Positions 18,998 through 28,149 of a DNA stretch of 41,178 nt are shown one piece after another (positions within the stretch are counted from its first letter, which is position 1; every line of letters begins with the position of its first letter). The stretch covers positions 1-41,178 of the forward strand of contig JAIVHM010000156.1 in NCBI GenBank assembly GCA_020201095.1, in the 5' to 3' direction. The notes under the pieces were generated by a model that was not told where the DNA came from, did not search any database, and worked only from the letters and a program-made list of their open reading frames with translations. A program made the position numbers and the translations under genes. Origin of the DNA: Halomonas sp. Lineage in GTDB: Bacteria; Pseudomonadota; Gammaproteobacteria; Pseudomonadales; Halomonadaceae.

Positions 18998-20059
18998 TTA
19001 TACCCGCTGAGCGCGCCCCGACGAGGCAATCAGCGACATTAGTTTTGCCGGAATTTCATCCAGCGTAGTGACATCGGCGGCAGCGTTCATCGCAATCGCC
19101 TCGCGCGGCATACCAAAGACCACGCAGCTTTCTTCATTCTGGGCAATAGTGTCCGAACCAGCCTGGCGCATTTCAAGCAGCCCGGCAGCACCGTCTTTGC
19201 CCATGCCAGTAAGAATCACGCCAATGGCATTTTTACCGGCTTGGTCAGCGGCAGAGTGAAACAGCACGTCCACCGAAGGACGGTGACGATTGACTGGCGG
19301 CCCGTCGTCCAGCCGTACGACGTAGTTAGCGCCACTGCGCGCCAGCTTGAGGTGCTGATCCCCAGGGGCAATGTAGGCGTGGCCGGGCAGCACACGCTCG
19401 CCGTCGGTGGCTTCTTTGACGGTAATCCGGCATAGCCTGTCAAGGCGCTCCGCAAACGACCGGGTAAACCCACCGGGCATGTGCTGGGTAATTAAAATCG
19501 CTGGCGCGTTGGCGGGTAGCGGCTCGAGCACCGCCCGAATGGCTTCGGTTCCGCCGGTGGAGGCGCCGATGATGATCAGCTTCTCGCTGGATACCATGGG
19601 CGCTTTCAGTTGGGCGGGAGGCGGGGTATTTTTATGGCGTGCCTGGCGGGGTCGCGAACGCGCGGCTGCACGCAGTTTTTCAGCAATTTCGTTGGCGTAA
19701 TCCATCATGCCACTGCGAATGCCCAGGCTGGGCTTGGCAACGAAGTCCAGTGCGCCAAGTTCCAGCGCCCGCAGAGTGATTTCCGAGCCGCTTTGGGTCA
19801 GCGACGATACCATCAGTACCGGCATCGGGCGCAGGCGCATCAGGCGCTCAAGAAAGTCCAGCCCGTCCATACGCGGCATTTCAACATCAAGCGTCAGTAC
19901 ATCCGGATTATGCTGCTTGATAAGGTCGCGGGCAGCAATCGGGTCGGGGGCTACCGCCACGACTTCCATATCGGGTTGGGTATTAATAATTTCCGTCAAT
20001 AGATCGCGAATCAGCGCCGAGTCGTCAACACATAACACTTTTATTTTGGCTGCACTCAA
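18998..20059 (-). CDS. cheB: CheB, chemoreceptor methylesterase/deamidase
   Basis: Removes methyl groups from receptors for adaptation. The 353-aa protein has a receiver domain with D58 ([13 protein letters not shown]) and a C-terminal esterase domain with the catalytic triad S167 (GASTGG), H193 (TQHMPGG) and D289 (GMGKDG). The start is TTG at 20059, chosen because AAGGAGG lies exactly 6 bp upstream and no ATG is better placed. It follows cheR by 53 bp. Confidence 0.95.
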   Translation of the reverse strand: MSAAKIKVLCVDDSALIRDLLTEIINTQPDMEVVAVAPDPIAARDLIKQHNPDVLTLDVEMPRMDGLDFLERLMRLRPMPVLMVSSLTQSGSEITLRALELGALDFVAKPSLGIRSGMMDYANEIAEKLRAAARSRPRQARHKNTPPPAQLKAPMVSSEKLIIIGASTGGTEAIRAVLEPLPANAPAILITQHMPGGFTRSFAERLDRLCRITVKEATDGERVLPGHAYIAPGDQHLKLARSGANYVVRLDDGPPVNRHRPSVDVLFHSAADQAGKNAIGVILTGMGKDGAAGLLEMRQAGSDTIAQNEESCVVFGMPREAIAMNAAADVTTLDEIPAKLMSLIASSGRAQRV

Positions 20060-20112
20060 GGTACGCCTCCTTATCCGTCAAGCCGTTTGCCGCGCCAAGG
20101 CACGTAGTCGTT

Positions 20113-20994
20113 TTATTTATTTGCCAGGGTATAAACTGTTTGCCCACGCAGCTTGAAGGCGTCGCTGATGTAGGAAAAATTTTCCGAGTGACCAGCAAAC
20201 AGCAGTCCGTCGGGCTTGAGCAGGGGCGCGAAGCGTTTAAGGATTTTTGCCTGTGTATCTTTATCAAAATAAATCATGATGTTACGACAAAAAATCACGT
20301 CGAAAGGGCCTTTAACAGGCCACTGAGGCGCCAGCAGGTTCATGGGCATGAATTCGACCAGCGATGATACATCAGGCCGCACGCGGGCCAACCCAAGGTG
20401 ATTGCCTGTCCCTTTCTGGAAGAAACGCTTTACCCGTGCGTCTTCAAGCTTACGCACCTGCTCCTGGGGGTAAACACCCTTACGCGCTTTATCCAGGGCG
20501 TCGGTGTCGATATCTGTCGCGATAACGCTGGATTGAGAAGCGCGTCCACCCAGCGTTTCGAGCAGCGTCATGGCTATTGAGTAAGGCTCTTCGCCAGTGG
20601 ACGCGGCCGAACACCAAACCGACACAGGCCCCTGTTTATCCTTGATATGCTCAGCCAGTAGCGGGAAGTGATGCGACTCACGGAAAAACGCCGTGAGGTT
20701 CGTGGTTAACGCATTGGTAAACGCCTCCCACTCTTTGGCATCCGGCTGACGCTCGAGACGCGCAAGGTAATCGCCAAACCGAGTCATCCCGTGGTGACGT
20801 AGCCGCTTCGCTAAACGGCTGTAGACCATTTCGCGCTTATGTTCGGCCAGCACAATGCCTGCACGCAGGTAAATAAGCTCGCGCACACGGGTAAAGTCAG
20901 CATCTGTCAGCTCTAAGTCGCGCTCAATCTGGCTGCCGGATGCCCATTGGCCGATGTCGACTCGTTCACGTTGCTCGGTCAAAATATGCGCCAC
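20113..20994 (-). CDS. cheR: CheR, chemoreceptor methyltransferase
   Basis: Methylates receptor glutamates using S-adenosylmethionine. The 293-aa reading shows the N-terminal helical domain, the SAM-binding segment (CSAASTGEEPYSIAM), FFRE, and FDVIFCRNIMIYFD, all typical. The GTG at 20994 directly abuts AGAGGA, which is too close for normal initiation. TTG at 20982, 12 bp past the AGGAG, is an alternative; no start exists further upstream because of an in-frame TAA. A sigma-28-type promoter lies at 21150-21176. Confidence 0.93.
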   Translation of the reverse strand: MAHILTEQRERVDIGQWASGSQIERDLELTDADFTRVRELIYLRAGIVLAEHKREMVYSRLAKRLRHHGMTRFGDYLARLERQPDAKEWEAFTNALTTNLTAFFRESHHFPLLAEHIKDKQGPVSVWCSAASTGEEPYSIAMTLLETLGGRASQSSVIATDIDTDALDKARKGVYPQEQVRKLEDARVKRFFQKGTGNHLGLARVRPDVSSLVEFMPMNLLAPQWPVKGPFDVIFCRNIMIYFDKDTQAKILKRFAPLLKPDGLLFAGHSENFSYISDAFKLRGQTVYTLANK

Positions 20995-21149
20995 TCCTCT
21001 ACAAAGCCTTTACCCGCCCGCTAGTCTGCCAACGGGGTAGTTGCACGACACGGTGAATCTGAAAACATCCGATTGCTGGCACCAGAGACACGCCAATTGG
21101 TACGGCGACATGCCGCTGGTGGAGGTGCTGCTAAAACTCACTTTAAATA

Positions 21150-21176
21150 CTATCGGCTGGAAACTCGCTGACTTGA
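21150..21176 (-). promoter_or_regulatory. Sigma-28-type promoter before cheR
   Basis: On the minus strand TCAAGTCA (21176-21169), an 11-bp spacer, then GCCGATAG (21157-21150). The -10 matches 7 of 8 and the -35 5 of 8 positions of TAAAGTTT-N11-GCCGATAA, with the exact spacing. It lies in the 208-bp gap between the short MCP and cheR, pointing to cheR. I saw nothing else in that gap. Confidence 0.6.
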
Positions 21177-21202
21177 GCGCGTTTGTACTACATCTTTAAC
21201 GT

Positions 21203-22498
21203 TTAAAAAGCTTCCCATTCGTCCGCCGTTTCAGCTGGCGCTGGCGTGGCAGAACGGGGGGACTGAGCAGGTAAGGCAGTGGCTGCGCGTGGTTTGCTCG
21301 TGGGAACCGTCAGCGACTCGGCAACACGAAACCGCTCAACGGCTTCACGCAGTCGCCCGGCTTCGTCTTCCAGTTCGTTAGCACTGAACGCGGCTTGTTG
21401 CACTAACTCGGCGTTTTGCTGAACTACTTGATCCATTTGCGCCACGGCCTGGTTAACCTGACCAATACCATTACTTTGCTCTTCGGACGCACCCGCAATT
21501 TCATCCATGATGTTGCTGACCCGCTGCACCGCGGCCACCAGTTCCTGCATTGTCTTGCCGGCCTGATTGACCCGCTCAGTGCCGACATCGACGTTGCTCA
21601 ACGAGGTGTCGATCAGGGTTCGGATGTCCTTTGCTGCATTGGCGCTGCGGCTGGCGAGACTGCGGACTTCCTGGGCAACCACCGCAAAGCCTCTGCCATG
21701 TTCGCCTGCACGCGCAGCTTCAACCGATGCATTCAGCGCCAGAATATTGGTCTGAAAGGCGATATTGTCGATGAGCGTAATAATATCGGCGACCTGGTTC
21801 GAGCTGGCGCTGATTTCCTGCATGGTATCGACGATCTCGCTGACTTCCTCGCCGCTGCGACGGGCCGTCAAGGTGGCGTTTTGCGCCAGTTGGCTAGCCT
21901 GACGGGCGTTATCGGCGTTATGACCGACCGTTGAGGCAAGCTGCTCCATACTGGAAGCAGTTTCCTCCAATGAGGATGCCTGTTGCTCGGTACGTGATGA
22001 CAGATCGTTATTGCCACTGGCAATCTGTTGGGAACGCTCAAAGATTGACGCGCCACTGGTGCGTACCACGCCCACCGTATGCGACAACGACGCTTGCATG
22101 TGGGACATGGCAACGTACAGACGACCGATTTCGTTATTGCCCGGCGCGACAATCTGCTGATTCAGGTCGCCCTTCGCCATACGCTCGAAATAACCCACCA
22201 GATTGTCAAGCGGTCGCAATACATTCGCCGCAACACCCCAGACCACGGCGACTACCGTCGTAAACGTCACTAACACCACAGCCATCAGACTCCAGCGTAT
22301 TTGCGCAGCAAACGCTGTAAACGCCTGTTGCTGTGACGCTGCATCACTGCTGTTTTGCACGATATTTGCGCCATGATGCAGGGCGTACAGGCCAATACCA
22401 CACGCCACCAGCACCATCGCCGACAGCGTCACCAGCACCAGCCCCCAACTCAGTCGGACCGTCATGTTGTTCATTACTTGCCGAATTACCTGCGCCAC
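21203..22498 (-). CDS. Methyl-accepting chemotaxis protein with a very short periplasmic loop
   Basis: Chemoreceptor of 431 aa. Transmembrane 1 (about residues 17-40) and transmembrane 2 (about 68-91) are separated by only about 27 residues, so there is no ligand-binding domain of the usual 150 or so residues. HAMP, methylation helices, signalling tip ([19 protein letters not shown]) and the terminal tether D-E-W-E-A-F are intact. The GTG at 22498 has GAGGAG 8 bp upstream. An 8-bp inverted repeat lies inside the loop coding region (22339-22346 and 22374-22381). The loop may be natural (sensing membrane energy or temperature has been seen in minimal receptors) or the scar of a lost sensor domain. 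Confidence 0.88.
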   Translation of the reverse strand: MAQVIRQVMNNMTVRLSWGLVLVTLSAMVLVACGIGLYALHHGANIVQNSSDAASQQQAFTAFAAQIRWSLMAVVLVTFTTVVAVVWGVAANVLRPLDNLVGYFERMAKGDLNQQIVAPGNNEIGRLYVAMSHMQASLSHTVGVVRTSGASIFERSQQIASGNNDLSSRTEQQASSLEETASSMEQLASTVGHNADNARQASQLAQNATLTARRSGEEVSEIVDTMQEISASSNQVADIITLIDNIAFQTNILALNASVEAARAGEHGRGFAVVAQEVRSLASRSANAAKDIRTLIDTSLSNVDVGTERVNQAGKTMQELVAAVQRVSNIMDEIAGASEEQSNGIGQVNQAVAQMDQVVQQNAELVQQAAFSANELEDEAGRLREAVERFRVAESLTVPTSKPRAATALPAQSPRSATPAPAETADEWEAF

Positions 22499-22600
22499 TC
22501 ACCGCACTCCTCATCGTCAGCCGAGCCACCCACTCCATTGTGTGTGGTTCAGACGCTGACCGATTTATCCCTTGGCACCGCCCCCTGTGCCGCCGTTTTT

Positions 22601-23098
22601 TTAACCTTGGCTGGCACCTTCTACCAAGGCCATTTCTTCGCTGGTAAGCAACTTGTCGATGTCGACGATCACCAGCATGCGATCTTCCAGACTGCCGAGT
22701 CCGCTCAGGAAGTCGGAAGACAGGGTGACGCCAAATTCCGGTGCCGGCTTGATCTGATCGGGTGTCAGGGTCATCACGTCAGACACGCCGTCGACCACGA
22801 TTCCGACAACCCGGTCGGCCACATTGACGACGATCACCACGGTTTGGCCACCGTACTCGACATTCTCAAGGTGGAATTTAATGCGCAGGTCGACGATCGG
22901 CACGATCACGCCGCGCAAATTGGTGACCCCTTTAATAAAGTCAGGGGCGTTGGCGATGCGCGTAACGTTTTCGTAGCCGCGAATTTCCTGAACTTTCAAG
23001 ATATCAATGGCGTACTCTTCGTCGCCTAACGAGAACACCAGGAATTCGCTGTTATCCGCTTCTGTCGCGAGGACCGCCCCATTGTTTGCTTGACTCAT
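22601..23098 (-). CDS. cheW: CheW, receptor-kinase coupling protein
   Basis: Adaptor of 165 aa that links CheA to receptors at the cell pole. The double SH3-like fold is recognisable from [34 protein letters not shown] and VVDGVSDVM. The ATG overlaps the cheA stop by 4 bp (ATGA), indicating translational coupling. It is followed after 102 bp by the short MCP. Confidence 0.96.
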   Translation of the reverse strand: MSQANNGAVLATEADNSEFLVFSLGDEEYAIDILKVQEIRGYENVTRIANAPDFIKGVTNLRGVIVPIVDLRIKFHLENVEYGGQTVVIVVNVADRVVGIVVDGVSDVMTLTPDQIKPAPEFGVTLSSDFLSGLGSLEDRMLVIVDIDKLLTSEEMALVEGASQG

Positions 23099-24993
23099 GA
23101 CGGTTCAGACTCCTTGTAAAAAGACATGGTTTGCGTGTTGGCTGGTTTCGCAGCCTCTTTTTTTGCCCGACTCAGTCGATGCAGGCCGGAAATATCCAGA
23201 ATCAATGCCACACTGCCGTCGCCGAGGATTGTTGCCGCCGAGATGCCGGGCACTTTGCGGTAGTTATCTTCCAGGTTTTTGACCACCACCTGCTGTTGGC
23301 CAACCAGTTCGTCGACCAGCATGGCATAGCGTCGCCCTTCACCTTGCACAATCACCGCAATGCTCTTGGTCGGGTCAGTAATGGCGTTTTCGACATCCAG
23401 CACTTCATGAATGGCGATCACCGGGAGGTATTCGTCGCGCACCTTGAGGACTACGTCATCGCCCGCCATGGCGTACATGTCATCTTTATTTGGCTGCAAA
23501 GACTCAAGCACCGTGGACAGCGGCAGAATAAAGGTTTCACCTCCCACTTTGATCGACATGCCGTCCAGAATGGCCAGCGTCAACGGCAACACGATACTCG
23601 TGGTGGTGCCTTCACCCTTCTTGGATTGAATCTCGACACGCCCGCCCATGCCCTGGATATTACGTTTGACGACATCCATACCAACGCCGCGCCCTGATAC
23701 ATCGGTGACTTCATTGGCGGTTGAAAAACCCGGCGCAAAAATCAGCTGGTAAACGTCTTCATCCGACATCGTATCCGATACGTTTATTCGCTCTACCAGG
23801 CTTTTATCCAGTTCGGTGGATTTGCCTTCGGTGACCAGCTCGATTTCCTTGCCCAGCTTGCCAGCGGTATCACGTACGACACGCGGAAAACGGCTAAACA
23901 CAAATTCCATGGGAATCATGCGGATCGACATGACCGATTCTTGCAGGTCCCGGGCATTGCGTTGTAGAAGGCTCATGCCGTTTTGCAGCGAGCTGCTGGC
24001 ACCCGACTGGTCATCCAGGTCGCTCACTGTTTGATCGAGCATCGACTGGGTGATGATCAGCTCACCGACCAGATTGATGATCTGATCGACCTTGTCCACC
24101 GATACACGAATCGACGCGGATTCGGGCGCGGCTTTTTTCGTTTTGCTCTTGGCCTGCGCACCAGCAGTCTCGGCTTTAGCAGACGATGCTGGCGACGCTT
24201 TTTGTTCGGCTGGCGGCGCTGCTTTCTGCTCGGCAGACGGCGCTGATGCCTCGGCCTCAGGTGACGCCTGGCCGGTTGCAAGCGTCTGAATATCGATTTG
24301 ATCGGGCTCGATAATAAAGCACATGACCGCTTCAATGTCGTCAGCGCTCACGCTACCACTGAGTACGACTTCGTAGCGCTTGTCGTCACCCGACTGGGAC
24401 TCGATATCACCTAACTGCTCCAGTTCCTCAACCAGCAGGAGACGGTCTTTGTCGTCAACGTTAATCAGCGCCACTTTCAAACGACCAGCATTACCCGACT
24501 TCGGTGTTTCGCCCGCAGACGTATTTTCAGCATGCTTCTCATCAGCGGTAGGTGCCGAAGTATTCGTCAGCGGCGTGGTTTCTGCTGGGGCATCGAGCGA
24601 CTGGCCAATTTCTTCAAGCGCGATCTGCTGGAGCGTGCGGGTGATTCGCTCGTATGTTTCCTGATCCGGCTCTTCCTCATTGCGGTAGGCGTTTAATTGT
24701 TCGTGCATGATGTCTTTGGCCTCTAAAAATGTATCAACGAGGTCAGCCCGCAGTTCCAGCTCCCCTTTACGCGCGTAGTCCAGAAGATTTTCGAGGATGT
24801 GTGTCGTTTTTTGCAGAACGCTGAACCCAAAGGTACCTGCCCCCCCTTTGATCGAGTGTGCGGCACGAAAAATAGCGTTGAGCTGCTCACTGTCAGGATC
24901 CTCAACATCAAGCTCTAACAGGTGCTGTTCCATATCCGCCAGCAGCTCTTCTGCCTCTTCAAAAAAGGTGTCAAAAAAATCGGCTATATCCAT
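23095..24993 (-). CDS. cheA: CheA chemotaxis histidine kinase, catalytic domain internally deleted
   Basis: Kinase that phosphorylates CheY and CheB. Seen in order: the P1 phosphotransfer domain with H46 (AAHSIKG), a P2 CheY-binding region (about 170-260), a long Ala/Lys linker, P3 dimerisation and part of P4, then the CheW-like P5. P4 is abnormal: residues L-V-E-R-I (to 403) run straight into [11 protein letters not shown]. In the remembered E. coli protein about 70 residues lie there, carrying the N box (H-L-V-R-N-S-x-D-H-G) and the G1 box (D-D-G-A-G). The F box (FAPGFSTA) and G2 box (GRGVGMDVV) remain. The frame is kept, so a 632-aa protein would be made, but it should not bind ATP. Missing sequence or assembly error is equally possible. 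Confidence 0.93.
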   Translation of the reverse strand: MDIADFFDTFFEEAEELLADMEQHLLELDVEDPDSEQLNAIFRAAHSIKGGAGTFGFSVLQKTTHILENLLDYARKGELELRADLVDTFLEAKDIMHEQLNAYRNEEEPDQETYERITRTLQQIALEEIGQSLDAPAETTPLTNTSAPTADEKHAENTSAGETPKSGNAGRLKVALINVDDKDRLLLVEELEQLGDIESQSGDDKRYEVVLSGSVSADDIEAVMCFIIEPDQIDIQTLATGQASPEAEASAPSAEQKAAPPAEQKASPASSAKAETAGAQAKSKTKKAAPESASIRVSVDKVDQIINLVGELIITQSMLDQTVSDLDDQSGASSSLQNGMSLLQRNARDLQESVMSIRMIPMEFVFSRFPRVVRDTAGKLGKEIELVTEGKSTELDKSLVERINVSDTMSDEDVYQLIFAPGFSTANEVTDVSGRGVGMDVVKRNIQGMGGRVEIQSKKGEGTTTSIVLPLTLAILDGMSIKVGGETFILPLSTVLESLQPNKDDMYAMAGDDVVLKVRDEYLPVIAIHEVLDVENAITDPTKSIAVIVQGEGRRYAMLVDELVGQQQVVVKNLEDNYRKVPGISAATILGDGSVALILDISGLHRLSRAKKEAAKPANTQTMSFYKESEPS

Positions 24994-25039
24994 GCACCAT
25001 CCCCTACTTTTACGTCAAAGTATTAGCACAAGCGCGGCG

Positions 25040-25948
25040 TTATTCGTCGCTCGTTGGCTGTTGTTCTATGTCTGGTTGTTCTATGTCTAGCGCTTGTTCC
25101 GGGTCTATCACTTGTTCAGAGCTTTCCACCGGTGGCGCATCGTTGCTCATGCCACCTTCATCTTCTGCGGTTTCAGATAGCACTGTGGAAACATCAGTCT
25201 CCATTACCACCGGATTGCGGATGGCCTCGGCAATTTCAGGCAACAACACGATCAGCTCAATGCGCCGGTTAATCGGGTCGTCAGGTTCAGTGTCGGGCAG
25301 CAGCACCCGGTCTGCATAGCCTGAAACGCGCAACAGTTGACCAGGATCAAGCCCTCCCGCGACCAATTCACGCCGGGAGGTGTTGGCCCGGTCGTTCGAC
25401 AGCTCCCAGTTGCTATACCCACGATAGCCACCGGCATAAGGCACGTTGTCTGTGTGACCACCAATACTCAGGTCGTTGGGCAACTCATTAAGCAGCGGGG
25501 CAATGGTTCGCAACAGATTGCGCATGTAGGGGGCCACTTGATCGCTGCCCAACTCGAACATGGGACGCTGCTCGGTATCCAGAACCTGAATACGCAAGCC
25601 TTCTCGCATCAGGTCAAAACGCAGCTGTGAACGCAGCTGACGTAACTCAGGGTCGAGCTCAATGGCCCGCTCGATGCGCTCTTGTACATCCAAGAAGAAG
25701 CGCCGCTCTTGCCGGCTGGGACGCGTCGCCTGCATTAAATCAATGCGCGCGCGCTCACCATCGCTATGCGTCGGATCAGGACCGCCGCCTGGAATCGCAC
25801 TCGTGCTTCCAGAGCGGTCACCGCCGGTAATGGCGGTCAACGCCGTCATGAAATCAGCGAGAGCTATTTTCCATGCGCCACCGTGATGTGCGTGCACAAC
25901 CTTCTTGCGCCGGATAATGATCGGACGCTTATCTCCCACCGTACTCAT
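25040..25948 (-). CDS. motB: MotB stator subunit lacking its transmembrane helix
   Basis: Peptidoglycan-anchored partner of MotA, 302 aa. The N-terminal HHGGAWKIALADFMTA carries the ion-binding D32. After A36-L37 it joins directly to T-A-I-T-G-G-D-R, which in E. coli MotB comes about 30 residues later; the missing block includes nearly all of the single membrane helix and the start of the plug. The rest (IPGGG, GLRIQVLDTEQRPMF, GHTDNVP, NWELSNDRA) is a normal OmpA-like domain. The frame is preserved. The protein as read cannot span the membrane, so it should not form a stator. ATG overlaps the motA stop. The acidic Gln/Glu tail is ordinary for the family. Confidence 0.93.
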   Translation of the reverse strand: MSTVGDKRPIIIRRKKVVHAHHGGAWKIALADFMTALTAITGGDRSGSTSAIPGGGPDPTHSDGERARIDLMQATRPSRQERRFFLDVQERIERAIELDPELRQLRSQLRFDLMREGLRIQVLDTEQRPMFELGSDQVAPYMRNLLRTIAPLLNELPNDLSIGGHTDNVPYAGGYRGYSNWELSNDRANTSRRELVAGGLDPGQLLRVSGYADRVLLPDTEPDDPINRRIELIVLLPEIAEAIRNPVVMETDVSTVLSETAEDEGGMSNDAPPVESSEQVIDPEQALDIEQPDIEQQPTSDE

Positions 25949-26814
25949 GCACTACCAGCCTTTTTCGCGTCGCGTACGTAGTCTTCCAGCTCGTTAAAGG
26001 TAGGACGCTCGGTGCTGTGCAGCGCCTTTCTGCCAAACTCCACCGCCAACTGAGGCGCGTAGCCGTGAAGGCTCGCCAGTAGCGTCACGCGAACACACTG
26101 GAGCATTTTTTCGGCTTCTTTTGCCTGCCGTTCTATCGTGCTGGATACCGGGCTGATAAACCCGTAACCCAACAATATCCCAAGGAAAGTACCCACCAAC
26201 GCATGAGCGATCATTTCCCCCATCTGCTCAGGGCCGGCATCGGCATAGGTCAGCGCTTTTACAACGCCCATAACCGCCGCCACGATACCAAAGGCGGGCA
26301 TTGCATCGCCGACTTTGGCAATTGCGTCGATGGGTATGTGGGCTTCCTGCTCAAACGCTTCAATTTCATGCAGCATCAGCTCGTCGATTTCCATGGGCTC
26401 CATGCCCCCGCTGACCATCAGGCGCAGATAATCGGTAAGGAAATTCATGATGTGTGGATCTGCCAGCACCGTGGGGTGCTCCTGGAATAGTGGACTTTCC
26501 TGGGGGTTATCGATATCCCGCTCGATCCCCAGCATGCCTTCACGGCGAATCTTGGAAAGCAGCTTGTACTGCAACGCCATCAACTCCATATACATCGCTT
26601 TGTTGTACTTCTTGGTGCGCTTCAGCTTCGGCATGATTTTGAAGGTGGCCTTGATGGCTTTGCCGTTGTTAGAGGCAAGAAAGGCCCCCACTCCGGCACC
26701 ACCGATCATCAATAGCTCAAGCGGCTGAAACAGCGGGCCCATACTGCCACCGGCCAGCACGTAGCCACCAAATACCGAGAGTAATACAACGATGTAACCT
26801 AAGAGGATCAGCAC
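25945..26814 (-). CDS. motA: MotA, flagellar stator subunit
   Basis: Four-helix ion-channel subunit that pushes on FliG. It is 289 aa with the E. coli-type pattern (GGYVLAGGSMGPLFQP, the cytoplasmic loop, GDAMPAFGIVAAVMGVV, AHALVGTFLGILLGYGFISP). It starts with GTG at 26814, with AAGGA 8 bp upstream. It follows flhC after 66 bp. It appears complete, unlike its partner motB. Confidence 0.95.
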   Translation of the reverse strand: MLILLGYIVVLLSVFGGYVLAGGSMGPLFQPLELLMIGGAGVGAFLASNNGKAIKATFKIMPKLKRTKKYNKAMYMELMALQYKLLSKIRREGMLGIERDIDNPQESPLFQEHPTVLADPHIMNFLTDYLRLMVSGGMEPMEIDELMLHEIEAFEQEAHIPIDAIAKVGDAMPAFGIVAAVMGVVKALTYADAGPEQMGEMIAHALVGTFLGILLGYGFISPVSSTIERQAKEAEKMLQCVRVTLLASLHGYAPQLAVEFGRKALHSTERPTFNELEDYVRDAKKAGSA

Positions 26815-26880
26815 AGGCAGTGTCCTTCACTATTTCAATGGTCTATAACGGAACCGACGGTGATCCGTTACGTCAAAAAG

Positions 26881-27423
26881 TCATATGTTGCTTGATGCCG
26901 ATTTACACATCTGGCGCGTTTTGCCAGCCCGGGATGGCGGCTGGCAAATGCCGCATACATAATCGTGCATCGGGTTGTGAGCGTGCGCGACGAAGTGACC
27001 GCCGCAGCGGGTACATGGCGTCAGTTGTAGCAAATCGCTCTCAAAGAAACGCACCAGCGTCCAAGCGCGAGTGAGCCCTAATACGGGCTCTACACCCTCG
27101 ACATCAATCTGCTCGCCATACAGACGATAGGCCTTCACAAAGGCATCAATGCGCTCACAGTCAGTCTCTTGCACCAAGCTGGTATAAATGTTGTAAAACA
27201 AGGAAGAGTGAATGTTCGGCAGCCAGGTGATAAACCAGTCGGTCGAAAACGGCAGCATACCTTTCGGTGGCGACATTCCTCTTACTTCTTTGTACAGCTT
27301 GATGAGACGGGTGCGGCTAAGCTCTGTCTCCGTCTCCAATACCTGTAACCTTGCCCCAAGTTCAATCAGCTCAATAGCGAGCTGCACCTGGTGCATTTCG
27401 TCTACCAAGCTTTTTTGACTCAC
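26881..27423 (-). CDS. flhC: FlhC, master flagellar regulator subunit
   Basis: With FlhD forms the FlhD4C2 activator of class II flagellar operons. It is 180 aa. The zinc-binding cysteines CTRC and CGIC near residues 140-162 are present, as are LTRAWTLVRFFES and PPKGMLPFSTDWF. The GTG start overlaps the flhD stop (GTGA), with GGAGG 7 bp upstream. No deletion is visible. Confidence 0.96.
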   Translation of the reverse strand: MSQKSLVDEMHQVQLAIELIELGARLQVLETETELSRTRLIKLYKEVRGMSPPKGMLPFSTDWFITWLPNIHSSLFYNIYTSLVQETDCERIDAFVKAYRLYGEQIDVEGVEPVLGLTRAWTLVRFFESDLLQLTPCTRCGGHFVAHAHNPMHDYVCGICQPPSRAGKTRQMCKSASSNI

Positions 27424-27752
27424 GTGCTTTCCTCCGCCGGCAACGATTCATACTCCTCACCTGCCAGCAACAGCGACGCGTGCAAACTCGCGAGGCCTTG
27501 GTCACGCGGGTTTTCGGTCACTTGCTGCAATCGCTCAACGCTTGCCTGACCGAACCGACAAATCAACTGATTGGTTCTCGACAGCTTCGTCAGCTGCCGG
27601 GCGTTGAGCGATACAATAAGGTCTGCCACTTCGCCGTCGACTTTCAGACGGAACATGGCGGCCTCACGGTCTTCACTTAACAAGCGCTGCGCAAGTAGCA
27701 AGTACGCTAAGTTGATTTCCTGTATTTCATCTAGAAAGCTGGTTTGACTCAT
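27420..27752 (-). CDS. flhD: FlhD, master flagellar regulator subunit
   Basis: DNA-binding partner of FlhC. I start it at ATG 27752 (MSQTSFLDEIQEINLAYLLLAQRLL, read in two parts around the EINLAYL core), giving 110 aa, the usual length. About 40 further in-frame codons upstream have no family similarity and include an unlikely basic, Trp-rich stretch. The FlhD signatures EINLAYL and LNARQLTKLSRTNQLICRF are present. The gap of 106 bp to fhlB must contain the class I promoter; I could not pick its hexamers with confidence. Confidence 0.93.
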   Translation of the reverse strand: MSQTSFLDEIQEINLAYLLLAQRLLSEDREAAMFRLKVDGEVADLIVSLNARQLTKLSRTNQLICRFGQASVERLQQVTENPRDQGLASLHASLLLAGEEYESLPAEEST

Positions 27753-27858
27753 AATGGCCCATCGAACGAAACTGACGCCTCTGTTGCTGTGGTAGCGGCG
27801 CCATGAGTGATTTTTATATTGACCCAAACACCATGGTTGCATACCGCGTTTATATTGG

Positions 27859-28149
27859 CTAATCAGCGCTCTCACGCTTAGCTAGCCCAGCTTCCGACAG
27901 TTCAAATACCCATACCAGCAGTTCAGCTATGACCTGATACAAATTGGCAGGAATTTCCGCATCCAAATCCAACTGCATTAACAGCGCGACAAGCTCAGGT
28001 GCGTCATGTACATAAATACCCTGCCGCTGTGCCTCGGCCATGATGCGCTCGGCCAGATCGCCATAGCCTTTAGCCACCACCCGTGGCGCCCGCTCATGGT
28101 CCTGGTAAGCCAGGGCCACGGCTTGGCGTCTTGATTCACCCGATGACAT
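27859..28149 (-). CDS. fhlB: FhlB, truncated FlhB cytoplasmic-domain paralogue
   Basis: Soluble 96-aa protein equivalent to the C-terminal piece of FlhB after its self-cleavage site. It matches FlhB in AVALAYQ, RVVAKGYGDLAERI and DLDAEIPANLYQVIAEL, but has no N-P-T-H motif or membrane helices. In other bacteria such proteins can influence the hook/filament export switch. Its ATG lies inside the end of the FliK-like gene (14-bp overlap), with GAGG upstream, so the two are co-translated. Confidence 0.9.
   Translation of the reverse strand: MSSGESRRQAVALAYQDHERAPRVVAKGYGDLAERIMAEAQRQGIYVHDAPELVALLMQLDLDAEIPANLYQVIAELLVWVFELSEAGLAKRESAD

Noticed and set aside
22574-22602. GGCAC-N7-GTGCC hairpin followed by a T-run between cheW and the short MCP
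   Set aside because: The T-run follows on the plus strand, but there is no plus-strand gene to terminate; on the minus strand it is preceded, not followed, by the run.
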